The position numbers and the translations under genes were made by a program. DNA of 64,000 nucleotides, taken from contig CAYXAP010000008.1 in the NCBI GenBank assembly GCA_964462035.1, forward strand, positions 124,001 through 188,000, written 5' to 3'. Under the pieces are notes generated by a model that was given only the letters and a program-made list of their open reading frames with translations, searched no databases and was not told the DNA's origin. Source of the DNA: UBA1660 sp964462035. GTDB taxonomy: Bacteria > Myxococcota_A > Polyangia > Polyangiales > Houyiibacteriaceae. Of the stretch, positions 8,768-16,579 are shown in pieces. Numbering within the stretch: the first letter of the stretch is position 1; every line of letters starts with the position of its first letter.

Positions 8768-10645
8768 ATGAGCTTGGTGGACGCCGCACGCGCCGGAGAC
8801 CTCCCGCGCACGAAGGAGCTGGTCGGAAAGGCGACCGAGGGCGAGGCGATCGCCGCCCTCTACGCCGCAGCGGAGAACGGCCACGCGGACCTCATCGATC
8901 TGCTGGCGCAGAAGATGGGTCACGCGAAGCTCTACGTGATGAAGGCCCTGGTCCCGGCGGTCCGCGGCAAGCACCTGGCGGTGATCGAGCGCCTGAACCG
9001 GAACGGCGCCCGCCCGAGCTCCGACCTCGACGGCCGGACCGCGGAGGGCGAGGCGGCGGCGACGGGCGACGTCGACCTGCTGCGAGCGGCCCTCCTGAGC
9101 TACACGAAGAACGGCGACGAGTTCCCGCGCTTCCTGGACTGGAAGTGGATCCGCGTGACCACGATCCCCGTCGAGGACGAGCACCTGCCGGCGGCCGCCG
9201 ATGGCTACCACCCGCTCCTGAACGCCATCCGGGGAGGGCACGTCGAGATGGTCCGCCTGCTCCTCGAGGACGGCCCCCATCGCGTGGGCACCGAGGGGGC
9301 GGACCCGAACCTGCCGACCCTGGTGGGCCGCCACCCGATCGAGATGGCCGAGGAGCTCGGCCACGCCGAGATCGTCGCCGCGCTGAAGGAGAAGGGCGGC
9401 GCGCCCCTCGATCGGTCGACGCTGAACCTGGCGGCCTGCGCGGGCTACGGGTTCGAAGCGGAGTTCGACGCGCTCTTCGAGGCGGCGAGCGAACAGGAGA
9501 AGAAGACCGCCCTCTGGATGGCCTCCCAGGGGGGGCGCACCGCCTTCATCCACCGCCTCGCCCCCTTCGCCGATCCGCAGAGCCTGGTCGACGGCCTGAG
9601 CCTCGCCGCCTCCCGCGGTCACCTCGAGGCCGTCCGGGCCCTCCTCGGCCTCGGGGCGGACCCCAACAAGTACACGAGCACCATCGGCTCGACCGCCCTC
9701 GGACGCGCCGCCTCCCAGGGTCGGGCCCGGGTCTGCGAGGAGCTGATTCGCGCCGGCGCCAAGCCCGACAAGGCGAGCAAGGGGGACAAGGTGCCGCCCC
9801 TCCACGACGCGCTCAACGGCGGCCACGTGGAGGTGGTGAAGGTCCTGCTGGCCGCGGGCGCGAGCCCGAACGAGGTGGAGAGCGACGGCACCACCACCAT
9901 GGCCGCCGCGAAGGGCAGTCCCGCGGCCGCGGAGGTCGTCCCGCTGATCGAGGCCGCCGGCGGCGAGGCCGACCTCCGCAAGACGCTCCTCAAGGAGCTC
10001 AAGAAGACCCTCAAGAAGGACAAGCGGAAGGCGTGGCCCTTCGATGGCGCGCTCGGCGACCTGGGTCCGAAGGCGTCGAAGCTCGGGGGCGAGCCCTTCC
10101 TCCCGGCCGGCCACCCCCGGCCGACGGGCGCGGGGGGCCCGCTCCCCCTCGCGCTCCAGCTCGACCTCTCCGCCCACCCGGAGAAGCAGGCGCAGCACGA
10201 CGGAATCCTCCAGCTCTTCTACGACGCCGAAGCCGCCGGCGACGGGCGGGGGATCCTTCGCATCGTCCCGCGCGAAGGGGACCACGTCCCGGACGACGGT
10301 CCCCGGCTGCCCGCGCGCAGCGTGGCCGAGTGGGGGCGGGCGAAGAGCGACTTCCCGAGCGTCGCGGACGACCCGGCGCGCACCGCGGTCGAGCTCCGCG
10401 AGGAGCAGGTCGCCGTGCTCCGGGACCTGAACCTCGGCGGGGACAAGCTCGGGGGCTGGCCCGACTGGCTCCAGGACCCGACCTACCCGAGCTGTCCCGA
10501 GTGCGGCGCGGCCTGCACGCGGCTCGTCTTCCAGCTCGAGGGCGGCCGCCACGTGGCGGTGGACTTCGGAGACGCCGGCATCGGCTACGTCCTCCAGTGC
10601 CCCGAGCACCCGGCGCAGGTCGCCTTCCAAACCCAGTGCTACTGA
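8768..10645 (+). CDS. ankyrin-repeat protein with C-terminal DUF1963 domain
   Basis: 625 aa. The N-terminal 400 residues are ankyrin repeats (ENGHADLIDLLAQ, RGGHVEMVRLLLEDG, SRGHLEAVRALLGLGADPNK, NGGHVEVVKVLLAAGASPNE), a protein-binding scaffold. After a Lys-rich linker (LLKELKKTLKKDKRK) the C-terminal 170 residues resemble DUF1963/YwqG (LQLDLSAHPE, GILQLFYDAE, LGGWPDWLQDP, CPECGAAC, VLQCPEHP). A strong Shine-Dalgarno (AGGAGGGG) precedes the ATG. No signal peptide, so cytosolic. The DUF1963 part may read or sequester a ligand; function unknown. Confidence 0.8.
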   Translation: MSLVDAARAGDLPRTKELVGKATEGEAIAALYAAAENGHADLIDLLAQKMGHAKLYVMKALVPAVRGKHLAVIERLNRNGARPSSDLDGRTAEGEAAATGDVDLLRAALLSYTKNGDEFPRFLDWKWIRVTTIPVEDEHLPAAADGYHPLLNAIRGGHVEMVRLLLEDGPHRVGTEGADPNLPTLVGRHPIEMAEELGHAEIVAALKEKGGAPLDRSTLNLAACAGYGFEAEFDALFEAASEQEKKTALWMASQGGRTAFIHRLAPFADPQSLVDGLSLAASRGHLEAVRALLGLGADPNKYTSTIGSTALGRAASQGRARVCEELIRAGAKPDKASKGDKVPPLHDALNGGHVEVVKVLLAAGASPNEVESDGTTTMAAAKGSPAAAEVVPLIEAAGGEADLRKTLLKELKKTLKKDKRKAWPFDGALGDLGPKASKLGGEPFLPAGHPRPTGAGGPLPLALQLDLSAHPEKQAQHDGILQLFYDAEAAGDGRGILRIVPREGDHVPDDGPRLPARSVAEWGRAKSDFPSVADDPARTAVELREEQVAVLRDLNLGGDKLGGWPDWLQDPTYPSCPECGAACTRLVFQLEGGRHVAVDFGDAGIGYVLQCPEHPAQVAFQTQCY

Positions 10646-10660
10646 GCGCCGGCTCGGGCG

Positions 10661-10888
10661 TCACTCGAGCAGCGAGCTCAGGAACTCGGCGAGGGCACCC
10701 GGCCCCTCGACGGCGAAGCTCGCCTGTTTCGGGCGCTGTGGGCGCTCCGCGCTCTTGATGAAGACGCCGATGCCGCGGCCCTTCGCGTAGCGGATGGCGG
10801 GCAGGTCGGCGAGGTCGTCGCCGGCGAAGAAGGCGCTCTTCGCCCCGCTGAGCTCGTGGTCGCGCCCGCCGTACCTCGGACGGATCAC
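10661..10888 (-). pseudogene. C-terminal fragment of a trehalose-phosphatase-like HAD enzyme
   Basis: Reads AKSAFFAGDDLADLPAIRYA followed by KGRGIGVFIKSAERPQRP, then an alpha-helical end and stop. GDD plus the GIGV strand is the last part of HAD-IIB phosphatases such as OtsB, which hydrolyse trehalose-6-phosphate. The N-terminal two-thirds, with the nucleophile DxD, is absent: the reading breaks exactly at the 25-bp repeat at 10864-10888. An inactive relic. Confidence 0.65.
10864..10888 (+). repeat. 25-bp direct repeat B, copy 1
   Basis: Begins GCCCGCCGTACCTCGGACGG and continues ATCAC. An identical 25-bp copy in the same orientation is at 12261-12285. The two flank the beta-helix lipoprotein gene, and this copy forms the break point of the HAD phosphatase remnant. 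It could be the scar of an insertion or a dispersed repeat. Confidence 0.7.
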
Positions 10889-11056
10889 TCGGAACCGAGT
10901 CGGGTGTGGCGGAGCCCTTCTCCGCCCACCCGGCTCGTGTGGTCAGGCCTTGGTCGGCACCGATCCCTCTTGGCGCGGGTCGGGCCGTTCTCGCTCGACC
11001 GGCGGCGACTTTCGCGCTCCTCGCGCACTGGCCTGGTGCTTGCTTCACCCTGGCTC

Positions 11057-12238
11057 GTGATTGCCTCCCACCGACTGGCTTCCTGTCTGTGCCTCTGCGC
11101 GCTCGGGTGTGGTCCGACCGATGGTGGACCGGCCGACCTCGGCGCTCGCGCGGACGCGGCGTTGGTGCTGGATGCTGCGAGCCACGACCTCGGGTCCGGT
11201 GACGCTGGCGGCGGGCTCCCCGAGGACGCTGGAGCGGAGGACGCCGCGACGGTGGACGGCGGTGAGCCCTGCGTTCGGCGCTACTACCTCGACCCGGCGG
11301 GTGACGACGGCGCGGAGGGGACGAGCGCGGCGAGCGCCCTGGCGACCCTCGAAGAGGTCGAGCAACGCCTGGTCGACGATCCTCCGGCTTGCGACGTGGA
11401 GGTCTGGATCGCGCCGGGACTCTATCGCGAGCAGCGAGTGGATTGGCGCTTCACGATGCCAGACCACACCATCACCTTCCGCGCGGCCGATCGAACGGAC
11501 CGCCCCGTCTTCGATGGCTGTGCCGCCGACGGCAGCTGCGCGGGTGGGAGCTTCTTCATCCTCCGGCACTCGGCGGGTGAGGAGACGAACCTGCACTTCT
11601 GGTACCTGCGCGTACGCAACTACCAGACCGCGATCTCGCTCAACGGCGCGCGCGACGAAGAGGCGACCAGCAACGGAAGCAACCGGATCTTCGGCTGCTA
11701 CTTCGAACGCATCGGCAACGTCTTCGACACGAGCCTCGAGCCGTCCACGGCCTGCGTGCGGCTGGTGAACAGCGACGACAACGAGATCGCCAACAACCAC
11801 TTCGTGGAGGTGGTCAACACCCGCAGCGGCGGTCTCATCCACGCCATCTACGTGGCGCACATGAGCGACCGCAACACCATCCGTGCCAACCGCTTCCTTC
11901 GGAGCACCGGCGACCCGGTTCGGGTGCGTGACTACTCGAACGGCAACGTGATCACGGACAACCGCTTCATCCGCGTGGGCAGCCACGCGGGCTACACGGA
12001 CTGGTACTGCGACCACGACGCACGCGACGACTGCACCAAGCCGACGGCCGAGTGCCCCTCCTGGGACAACCAGTTCCGCGACAACTCGCTCGACGGGACC
12101 TGGAGCTGCGACCCGCTCTCCGCGTTCCACTACTTCCAGGACGACGCCACGACCGGCTGCGCTCCACCGCGCGCGGATGCGCGCCGCCTGCGCACCAGCG
12201 GCAACGAGCAGACGGCGACCGCCTGCGCCATGGACTGA
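11057..12238 (+). CDS. right-handed beta-helix lipoprotein
   Basis: About 393 aa from GTG 11057. The signal MIASHRLASCLCLCALGC ends in a lipobox; a GTG at 11036 is an alternative. An Asp/Ala/Gly-rich linker typical of myxobacterial surface lipoproteins follows. The folded part starts RYYLDPAGDDGAEGTSAASA, as in parallel beta-helix proteins and pectate-lyase-like folds, and carries ladder-like turns (NSDDNEIANNHFVEV, MSDRNTIRANRFLRS, YSNGNVITDNRFIRV). Probably binds or cleaves polysaccharide. It sits between two identical 25-bp repeats, so it may be a recently inserted cassette. Confidence 0.7.
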   Translation: MIASHRLASCLCLCALGCGPTDGGPADLGARADAALVLDAASHDLGSGDAGGGLPEDAGAEDAATVDGGEPCVRRYYLDPAGDDGAEGTSAASALATLEEVEQRLVDDPPACDVEVWIAPGLYREQRVDWRFTMPDHTITFRAADRTDRPVFDGCAADGSCAGGSFFILRHSAGEETNLHFWYLRVRNYQTAISLNGARDEEATSNGSNRIFGCYFERIGNVFDTSLEPSTACVRLVNSDDNEIANNHFVEVVNTRSGGLIHAIYVAHMSDRNTIRANRFLRSTGDPVRVRDYSNGNVITDNRFIRVGSHAGYTDWYCDHDARDDCTKPTAECPSWDNQFRDNSLDGTWSCDPLSAFHYFQDDATTGCAPPRADARRLRTSGNEQTATACAMD

Positions 12239-12260
12239 CCGCGGTCGGGATACGCATCGT

Positions 12261-12285
12261 GCCCGCCGTACCTCGGACGGATCAC
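12261..12285 (+). repeat. 25-bp direct repeat B, copy 2
   Basis: Identical over 25 bp to 10864-10888 and in the same orientation, 1,397 bp downstream, just after the beta-helix gene stop. No terminal inverted repeats or transposase were seen nearby. Confidence 0.7.
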
Positions 12286-12296
12286 CCGAAGAAGTG

Positions 12297-12482
12297 ATGA
12301 ATGTAGCCGTTCACTGCACGGTCGAGCATCGCTTCGCGAGTATATATATCGGCGCACTGCGGGAGTGGGTGACAACGAGTCGAACACTCTCGGCCGATCC
12401 GGAAAGCCTCTTCGACGCTGCCGTCCTGCGAACGGAACTGGCACGGGCCGCTGCTGGACGCGATGGAGCGTCCGCCCTGTGA
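12297..12482 (+). pseudogene. unidentified short reading frame, probable remnant
   Basis: A plus-strand frame ending in ESLFDAAVLRTELARAAAGRDGASAL (split here as ESLFDAAVLRTEL and ARAAAGRDGASAL) has coding-like third positions in its second half only. The first half crosses an unusually AT-rich patch (TATATATATC at 12341-12350). No Shine-Dalgarno is convincing. Probably a gene stump between repeat B and the next minus-strand gene. Confidence 0.2.
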
Positions 12483-12485
12483 CAA

Positions 12486-13151
12486 CTAGCGGACCAGCCA
12501 CCACACCAGCGCGACGACGAAGCCCAGCGCCAGCAGACAACCGCCGATCGTGGTGACCGTCTCCGCGCAGCTGAGGGGCGGTGCGGGCTTGCGAGGCGAG
12601 TGGTAGTCGAGCGAGCTCAGCGCCGCCCCGATCAGCAGGTGCAGCACCTCCTCCACCCCGGACCAGCTCCCCATCACGACGTCGGGGTCGGAGTTGTCCA
12701 CCTCGTACACCGTCATCGACTCCGCACCGGAGTCCCAGAAGAGGAAGCGATGCCCATCGTGGCCATGGGCGATGGCGACCCACGACTCGGTGGCCTCCTC
12801 GTTCAGCCACTCGAGCTCCTCGGCCGATCCATCCGTCATGTCGGGTCGCCCGTCGCGCACCATTTCCTGGAAATCGTCGGTGGGAGGAGCACCGGGCTGC
12901 CAGATCTCCCACCCCGTGGGAAGGCAGCGCTCCACCCAAGCCCAGAGTGTGGGGAACGACTCGAGGTCCTCGAGGCTGAGCGGCTCAGCGGCCAGGATGG
13001 CGAGCACGTCCAGCAGGTGGTGACGAACACGGACCTCCGGCGGCAACTCGCGATAGCTGGCGTGCTCGGCGGGAACCGCCGCCAGCAAGCGCCGCGCTTC
13101 GGCCGCTCGCGCAGCGGCGACCTTCGGGTCGGGTTCTACGAAGGGCTCCAC
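12486..13151 (-). CDS. hypothetical protein with C-terminal membrane anchor
   Basis: About 221 aa from a GTG at 13151. A longer reading to 13226 exists but overlaps an oxidoreductase remnant on the other strand, so I reject it. The N-terminal half is Ala/Arg/Glu helical. The middle is an acidic globular domain with aspects of SMI1/KNR4-like immunity proteins (FPTLWAWVERCLPTGWEIW, WVAIAHGHDGHRFLFWDSG). A C-terminal transmembrane helix (GGCLLALGFVVALVWWLV) would anchor it with its bulk in the cytoplasm. Function unknown. Confidence 0.5.
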   Translation of the reverse strand: MEPFVEPDPKVAAARAAEARRLLAAVPAEHASYRELPPEVRVRHHLLDVLAILAAEPLSLEDLESFPTLWAWVERCLPTGWEIWQPGAPPTDDFQEMVRDGRPDMTDGSAEELEWLNEEATESWVAIAHGHDGHRFLFWDSGAESMTVYEVDNSDPDVVMGSWSGVEEVLHLLIGAALSSLDYHSPRKPAPPLSCAETVTTIGGCLLALGFVVALVWWLVR

Positions 13152-13189
13152 GGACTGACCTACGCCGGCGAACCGGCGTTTCTGCCTCC

Positions 13190-13375
13190 CGAGGAGGATA
13201 GTTGCCGGATGGGCGACGACGACCACGCCGTGGTCGACACGAAGCTCCGCTTCAACGGCTTCGAAGGCCCGCGCGTTGCAGACGCGAGCGTCAGCCGGTC
13301 ACCCCGGTGGCCGCGCTCAACGCGCCCTCGATGATGATCGGCTACCGGGCCAGCCAGCTCCTGCTCGCGGGCTGA
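13190..13375 (+). pseudogene. C-terminal remnant of a GMC oxidoreductase, frameshifted
   Basis: The plus strand reads CRMGDDDHAVVDTKLRFNGF then EGPRVADASV, and, after losing one base near 13297, TPVAALNAPSMMIGYRASQL followed by LLAG and a stop. CRMG, VVD-LR-G-EG-RVADAS and N-P-MMIG-RA are the C-terminal signature of the FAD-dependent glucose-methanol-choline oxidoreductase family. The rest of this enzyme family (usually over 500 aa) is missing upstream. The single frame change also shows it is dead. Confidence 0.65.
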
Positions 13376-13558
13376 AGCTCGGCCGCGGTCACGTGCGCCA
13401 CTCTCGGCTCGTGGGGCGGTGTCTCGATCGGCAGATGGTGGAGGACATCATTGGCGCGGTCCGTGAGCACGGGCGAGTGACGGTAGCTCTCAGGATCTGG
13501 ACCAACGCCGAGAACGTCGTCATCCACGCGCCGGCCGCAGGCGCAACGACCCTTCGCC

Positions 13559-13744
13559 GTGACGACCCGGATCGTCTCGGACGACCCGGTCTGGAATCCG
13601 CCGATGACGGTGACCGAGCAGTTGCTGACCGAGCCGGAGCTGATCGCCTACCTGCTCGGACGAACGCTGGAGCTCGTATACGTGCAGGCGGGGAGGACGA
13701 TCCTGATGGACGGGCGGGGTGCTTCCCCGATGGCAGGTCAGTCG
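13559..13744 (+). pseudogene. unidentified coding remnant
   Basis: A frame reading TTRIVSDDPVWNPPMTVTEQ then LLTEPELIAYLLGRTLELVY has good local codon style but no clear start signal. It dissolves where the convergent hypothetical gene ends at 13738. Family not recognised. Between 13376 and 13558 I see no supported gene. Confidence 0.25.
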
Positions 13745-14391
13745 TTGAAAGTGGTCGGGGGCTTCCGGCCCTGCTTCGCCCAGAGCGTCGCGAGCGCATC
13801 TTCGGCGTCGGGGTCGCCCATGCCCATCGCGTGGGCGAGCAGCCCGCGCTCGGCTTCGTCGGGTGAGTCGGCCGTGAGCTCGAGATAGTGGGAGAGCGGC
13901 TGGACGTCGTCTTCGATCGGCGGCAGCCATGGAGCGGTCGCTTCGAAGTCGAGCTCGACCGGCGCTCCGTCGAAGCTCACCCCAAGCTCGGCGAAGACGG
14001 TGCGCAGGCGCTCGATCGTTTCCGCTTCCTCGCTGTACGACTCCAGGTCGGCGATGAACCCTCGAAGGAATCGGTCCGTGTCGGGCGCTAGGTAGTGGAG
14101 CGTGTCGTCCTCGTGCTCCCAGTAAACCCACGGCAGGACTCCATCGGCGCCCCGTGCGTTCGGGTGCAAGTAGAGACCGTACGCCGAGCCGCGACCGTTC
14201 ATCGCGATCACGAAGAACCACGGGTTGCGGCAGTCGATCTCGTCGGCCGTCGAAGGCCAAGGCTGGAAGCCGCCGAGGTCGAGCTGCCCGCGGAAGTCGT
14301 CATCGGCTTCGACTCGCTCGAGCAGCCGGCGGAGGAGCGCGTCGATCGGGACGACGTGGCGGTCGATGGCGGCGAAGAGGTTCTCGGTCAC
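13738..14391 (-). CDS. hypothetical acidic protein, SMI1/KNR4-like
   Basis: 217 aa from a GTG that overlaps the upstream stop codon (GTGA). Cytosolic and acidic. FRGQLDLGGFQPWPSTADEI, NPWFFVIAMNGRGSAYGLYL and RFLRGFIADLESYSEEAETI suggest an SMI1/KNR4 (SUKH)-type fold, a family of immunity proteins in contact-dependent toxin systems. No toxin gene is recognisable nearby, so this would be an orphan. The assignment rests on general features and is weak. Confidence 0.5.
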   Translation of the reverse strand: MTENLFAAIDRHVVPIDALLRRLLERVEADDDFRGQLDLGGFQPWPSTADEIDCRNPWFFVIAMNGRGSAYGLYLHPNARGADGVLPWVYWEHEDDTLHYLAPDTDRFLRGFIADLESYSEEAETIERLRTVFAELGVSFDGAPVELDFEATAPWLPPIEDDVQPLSHYLELTADSPDEAERGLLAHAMGMGDPDAEDALATLWAKQGRKPPTTFND

Positions 14392-14645
14392 GAGCTGGCT
14401 CCGAGGGGCCGAAGAACGAAGGCGTGGAGCTCACCCCAGGACATGCCCATGTGGCCGAAGCCTGGCAGCGAGCCCTCACGGGGAGCGCGCGGGAAGAGCC
14501 AGAGCCCTTCCACCTCCACGAGCAGTTCCCCGTCGCCATGCTCGACGTTCGTCCGACGACGCAGCCAGCGCCGGCTAGGAACGAGCGCTCGAAGCCTCGG
14601 TCTTCGAGAAGGTCGACCGCCTGTCCGCGCCGCGGCCTGGCCGAG
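14388..14645 (-). pseudogene. broken gene upstream of the SMI1-like gene
   Basis: Reads NVEHGDGELLVEVEGLWLFP then RAPREGSLPGFGHMGMSWGE and ends LHAFVLRPLGASS, its TGA overlapping the next start (GTGA), an operon-like arrangement. Upstream the coding sense jumps to another frame (DLLEDRGFERSFLAGAGCVV), implying a frameshift near 14560. No start codon is found. Family not recognised. Confidence 0.4.
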
Positions 14646-14744
14646 TACTGGGAGCGAGACCCTTGTCCGGTGCGGAGCGGAGGGATCGACCTCCTCGACC
14701 GACCAAGCGGTGGGGGGAGGTCGACGCGGTCGGCGTTCGTTCGA

Positions 14745-15225
14745 GATCTCGCTGGCCGCACGGGTTCGCGTCGAGGCCCGCTTTCGGGTGGGCGAGTACC
14801 GCATCGTGATCCTCCGCGCCGACGACTCGTCCGCTCTGGCGACCTGGCTTCGGGAGCGCGACTTGCCGCCCGGGGCCGAGAGCGCGCTGGAGCCCTACGT
14901 GCGGCAGGGGACGCGCTTCTTCGTCGCCGAGGTCGACCCCGCACGGGTCCGCTTCCATGAAGGGCGGGCGCCCCTTTGCCGCTGCGGGTCGGTTTCGACG
15001 CGGAGGCGTTCGCGCTCCCCATCCGGCTCGACCGCTCGAGCGTCAGCGGCCCGCGAGACCTGATCGTGCACATCCTCGCGAGACAGTCCTACGTGTCGCG
15101 AACCGGGACAACGTCATGATGCCGACCGGCTTCAGGTCCCCGAGGGCACCCAGCACTCGTTCGCCGCCTGGGCGCTCTGGGTTCTCGGAGCGGTGGGCCT
15201 CCTCGCGCGCCGTCGCGGCCGCTGA
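14745..15225 (+). pseudogene. decayed DUF2330 membrane-anchored protein
   Basis: Pieces of a DUF2330 protein occur in order but in changing frames: VEARFRVGEYRIVILRADDS with ATWLRERDLPPGAESALEPY; then after a shift near 14978, LRVGFDAEAFALPIRLDRSS with RDLIVHILAR; after another near 15088, VANRDNVMMPTG; and finally AAWALWVLGAVGLLARRRGR with a stop at 15225, the usual C-terminal membrane anchor. The N-terminal part and signal peptide are missing. The family is exported and of unknown function, common in myxobacteria. At least two frame changes make it a pseudogene. Confidence 0.7.
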
Positions 15226-15249
15226 CGCCTCTCGTCGAGGCGGACCGGA

Positions 15250-15438
15250 TCAGTCGGAAGGGGTCGCCGCGCCGCGCTGCTGCAGCAGGCGCCGGATCTC
15301 CCGGTTGGCGTCCAGGTTGCGGCGCGCGAGCTCCTGCAGGTCCTTCAGCGCCTTCACGGCGCGTGACGCGGAGATGGCCGTCCAGACCAAGGAGGTCAGG
15401 GCGATGACGGCGACGACGATGGCTTCGATGTCGGACAT
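15250..15438 (-). CDS. small single-pass membrane protein
   Basis: 62 aa. An N-terminal transmembrane helix (EAIVVAVIALTSLVWTAI) is followed by a charged amphipathic helix (ASRAVKALKDLQELARRN) and a Gln/Arg-rich end, a layout seen in small coiled-coil membrane proteins. ATG start; the preceding 40 bp lead to repeat copy 2. Short but with consistent codon style, so probably real. Confidence 0.55.
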   Translation of the reverse strand: MSDIEAIVVAVIALTSLVWTAISASRAVKALKDLQELARRNLDANREIRRLLQQRGAATPSD

Positions 15439-15474
15439 GCTCCAACCCTATCCGTCCGGGGCTCGGGCGCGAAG

Positions 15475-15512
15475 AGTATAGTCGCTTCGAAGGGCCTCTC
15501 CGAGCACCGCCG
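15475..15512 (+). repeat. dispersed hairpin repeat A, copy 2 (left half)
   Basis: AGTATAGTCGCTTCGAAGGG then CCTCTCCGAGCACCGCC matches the left half of repeat A. The hairpin core and right half are absent; sequence diverges at CGGCGATC. Lies upstream of the small membrane protein gene. Confidence 0.65.
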
Positions 15513-15743
15513 GCGATCATCGACGGAGGATCGCTCCGCGAGGGGCGCCGCAGCCCGCTCGGGCATTGTGGCCCGTCTCTGAGATAGTCGCCTTCGACCG
15601 GTTCTCTTGGTGCGGACGGCATCTGGGGATCGACGGAGGTCGTTGCCGCGCGTCGACAGCTCCCGTCGAGCGCTGGGGGATGATGTGCGTCCACGGCACT
15701 TCCGGCGTCGAGGCCGCCCGAATCGTGGTTGTGTGATCTGCGC
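15513..15743. other. non-coding stretch, nothing recognised
   Basis: Between the partial repeat and the next plus-strand gene I see no coding-like frame, hairpin or promoter that I can support. It may contain the lost 5' end (signal peptide) of the following gene. Confidence 0.3.
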
Positions 15744-16373
15744 ATGTCAGACGCCTCTGCCGCCGGATGGTGTGGTCCCGCGCGTCCGGACGTCCCCACG
15801 CGCCCGGACATGGGCGGCCCACGACCGATGGCCGATGCGGGTGCTCCGGTCCCCGAGGATGCTGGGTTCGACGGCGGCGGCGAGGATTGCGCCAGTCACC
15901 CAGAGAGATCCCACGAAGGGTCCTTCGTAATCCGCACCGAAGCGGACGTGCGCCTCGCCGAGGAGCTCACGTCCATCACCGGGCAGCTGCTCATCGATGG
16001 AAGCGAGCGAGACACGGCGTTGACCATATCGCTTCCACGCCTTCGTCGGGTCGGGGCGTTGCAGCTCGTTTCCGCAGCAGGCTCTTTCGGCTGCCTGGAA
16101 TCTGCACCGAGACTGGTCGCCGCCGGAACCAGTCGCGTCGGAGGCTCCCTGCAGCACCTCGACGAGGTCATCCTGACGACCGATGGGCAGCTGACGCTGG
16201 AGGCGCTGCGAACGGCGGACACGATCGATGCAGATGGAACGCTCGTGGTTCCCCAGCTGCGAAGCGTCCGGGTGCTCGAAGTCTCGGGCCGGGCGGTATT
16301 GGAACGACGGTGTGAGGAGCTCGCGATGCGAGCCGATGAGTCGACCTGTGAGAACCTGACCCCGTGTGACTAG
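15744..16373 (+). CDS. receptor-L-domain-like surface protein, signal peptide missing
   Basis: About 209 aa from ATG 15744; a TTG at 15729 is an alternative. The start region (MSDASAAGWCGPARPD) lacks a hydrophobic segment but goes straight into the Pro/Asp/Ala/Gly linker that normally follows a lipobox, so the export signal seems lost. The body (VRLAEELTSITGQLLIDGSE, LPRLRRVGALQLVSAAG, LDEVILTTDGQLTLEALRTA, VPQLRSVRVLEVSG) has the repeating strand-turn pattern of receptor L domains. Possibly a recent pseudogene. Confidence 0.45.
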   Translation: MSDASAAGWCGPARPDVPTRPDMGGPRPMADAGAPVPEDAGFDGGGEDCASHPERSHEGSFVIRTEADVRLAEELTSITGQLLIDGSERDTALTISLPRLRRVGALQLVSAAGSFGCLESAPRLVAAGTSRVGGSLQHLDEVILTTDGQLTLEALRTADTIDADGTLVVPQLRSVRVLEVSGRAVLERRCEELAMRADESTCENLTPCD

Positions 16374-16406
16374 CCAAGAAAATCGAAACGAGGAATCGAG
16401 TCCAAC

Positions 16407-16451
16407 ATGAACATCAAAGGCAAGACGGTCTGCGTGACGGGCAAGATGGCC
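16407..16451 (+). CDS. start of a BRCT-domain protein, cut by the assembly gap
   Basis: ATG 16407, preceded by GAGGAA, opens a frame MNIKGKTVCVTGKMA that stops at the run of Ns. GKTVCVTGKM is the first strand and glycine turn of BRCT domains (as in NAD-dependent DNA ligase and stand-alone BRCT proteins). Only 15 residues are visible, so length and partner domains are unknown. Confidence 0.5.
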
Positions 16452-16551
16452 NNNNNNNNNNNNNNNNNNNNNNNNNNNNNNNNNNNNNNNNNNNNNNNNN
16501 NNNNNNNNNNNNNNNNNNNNNNNNNNNNNNNNNNNNNNNNNNNNNNNNNNN
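16452..16551. other. assembly gap of 100 N
   Basis: Exactly 100 Ns, the conventional placeholder for a gap of unknown length between contigs. The base right after it begins a copy of repeat A, which probably caused the break. Confidence 0.98.
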
Positions 16552-16568
16552 CGCTTCGAAGGGCCTCC
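16552..16568 (+). repeat. dispersed hairpin repeat A, copy 3 (fragment at gap edge)
   Basis: CGCTTCGAAGGGCCTCC matches the left half of repeat A and starts immediately after the gap. Only this part is visible; the left end is hidden by the Ns. Confidence 0.55.
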
Positions 16569-16579
16569 GACGGGCGATC

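Noticed and set aside
12341..12350. TATATATATC as a promoter -10 region
   Set aside because: Striking in 68% GC sequence, but no matching -35 element or intact downstream gene was found.
13152..13226. N-terminal extension of the hypothetical gene ending at 12486
   Set aside because: It lies on the antisense of the GMC oxidoreductase remnant, so the codons belong to the plus strand.
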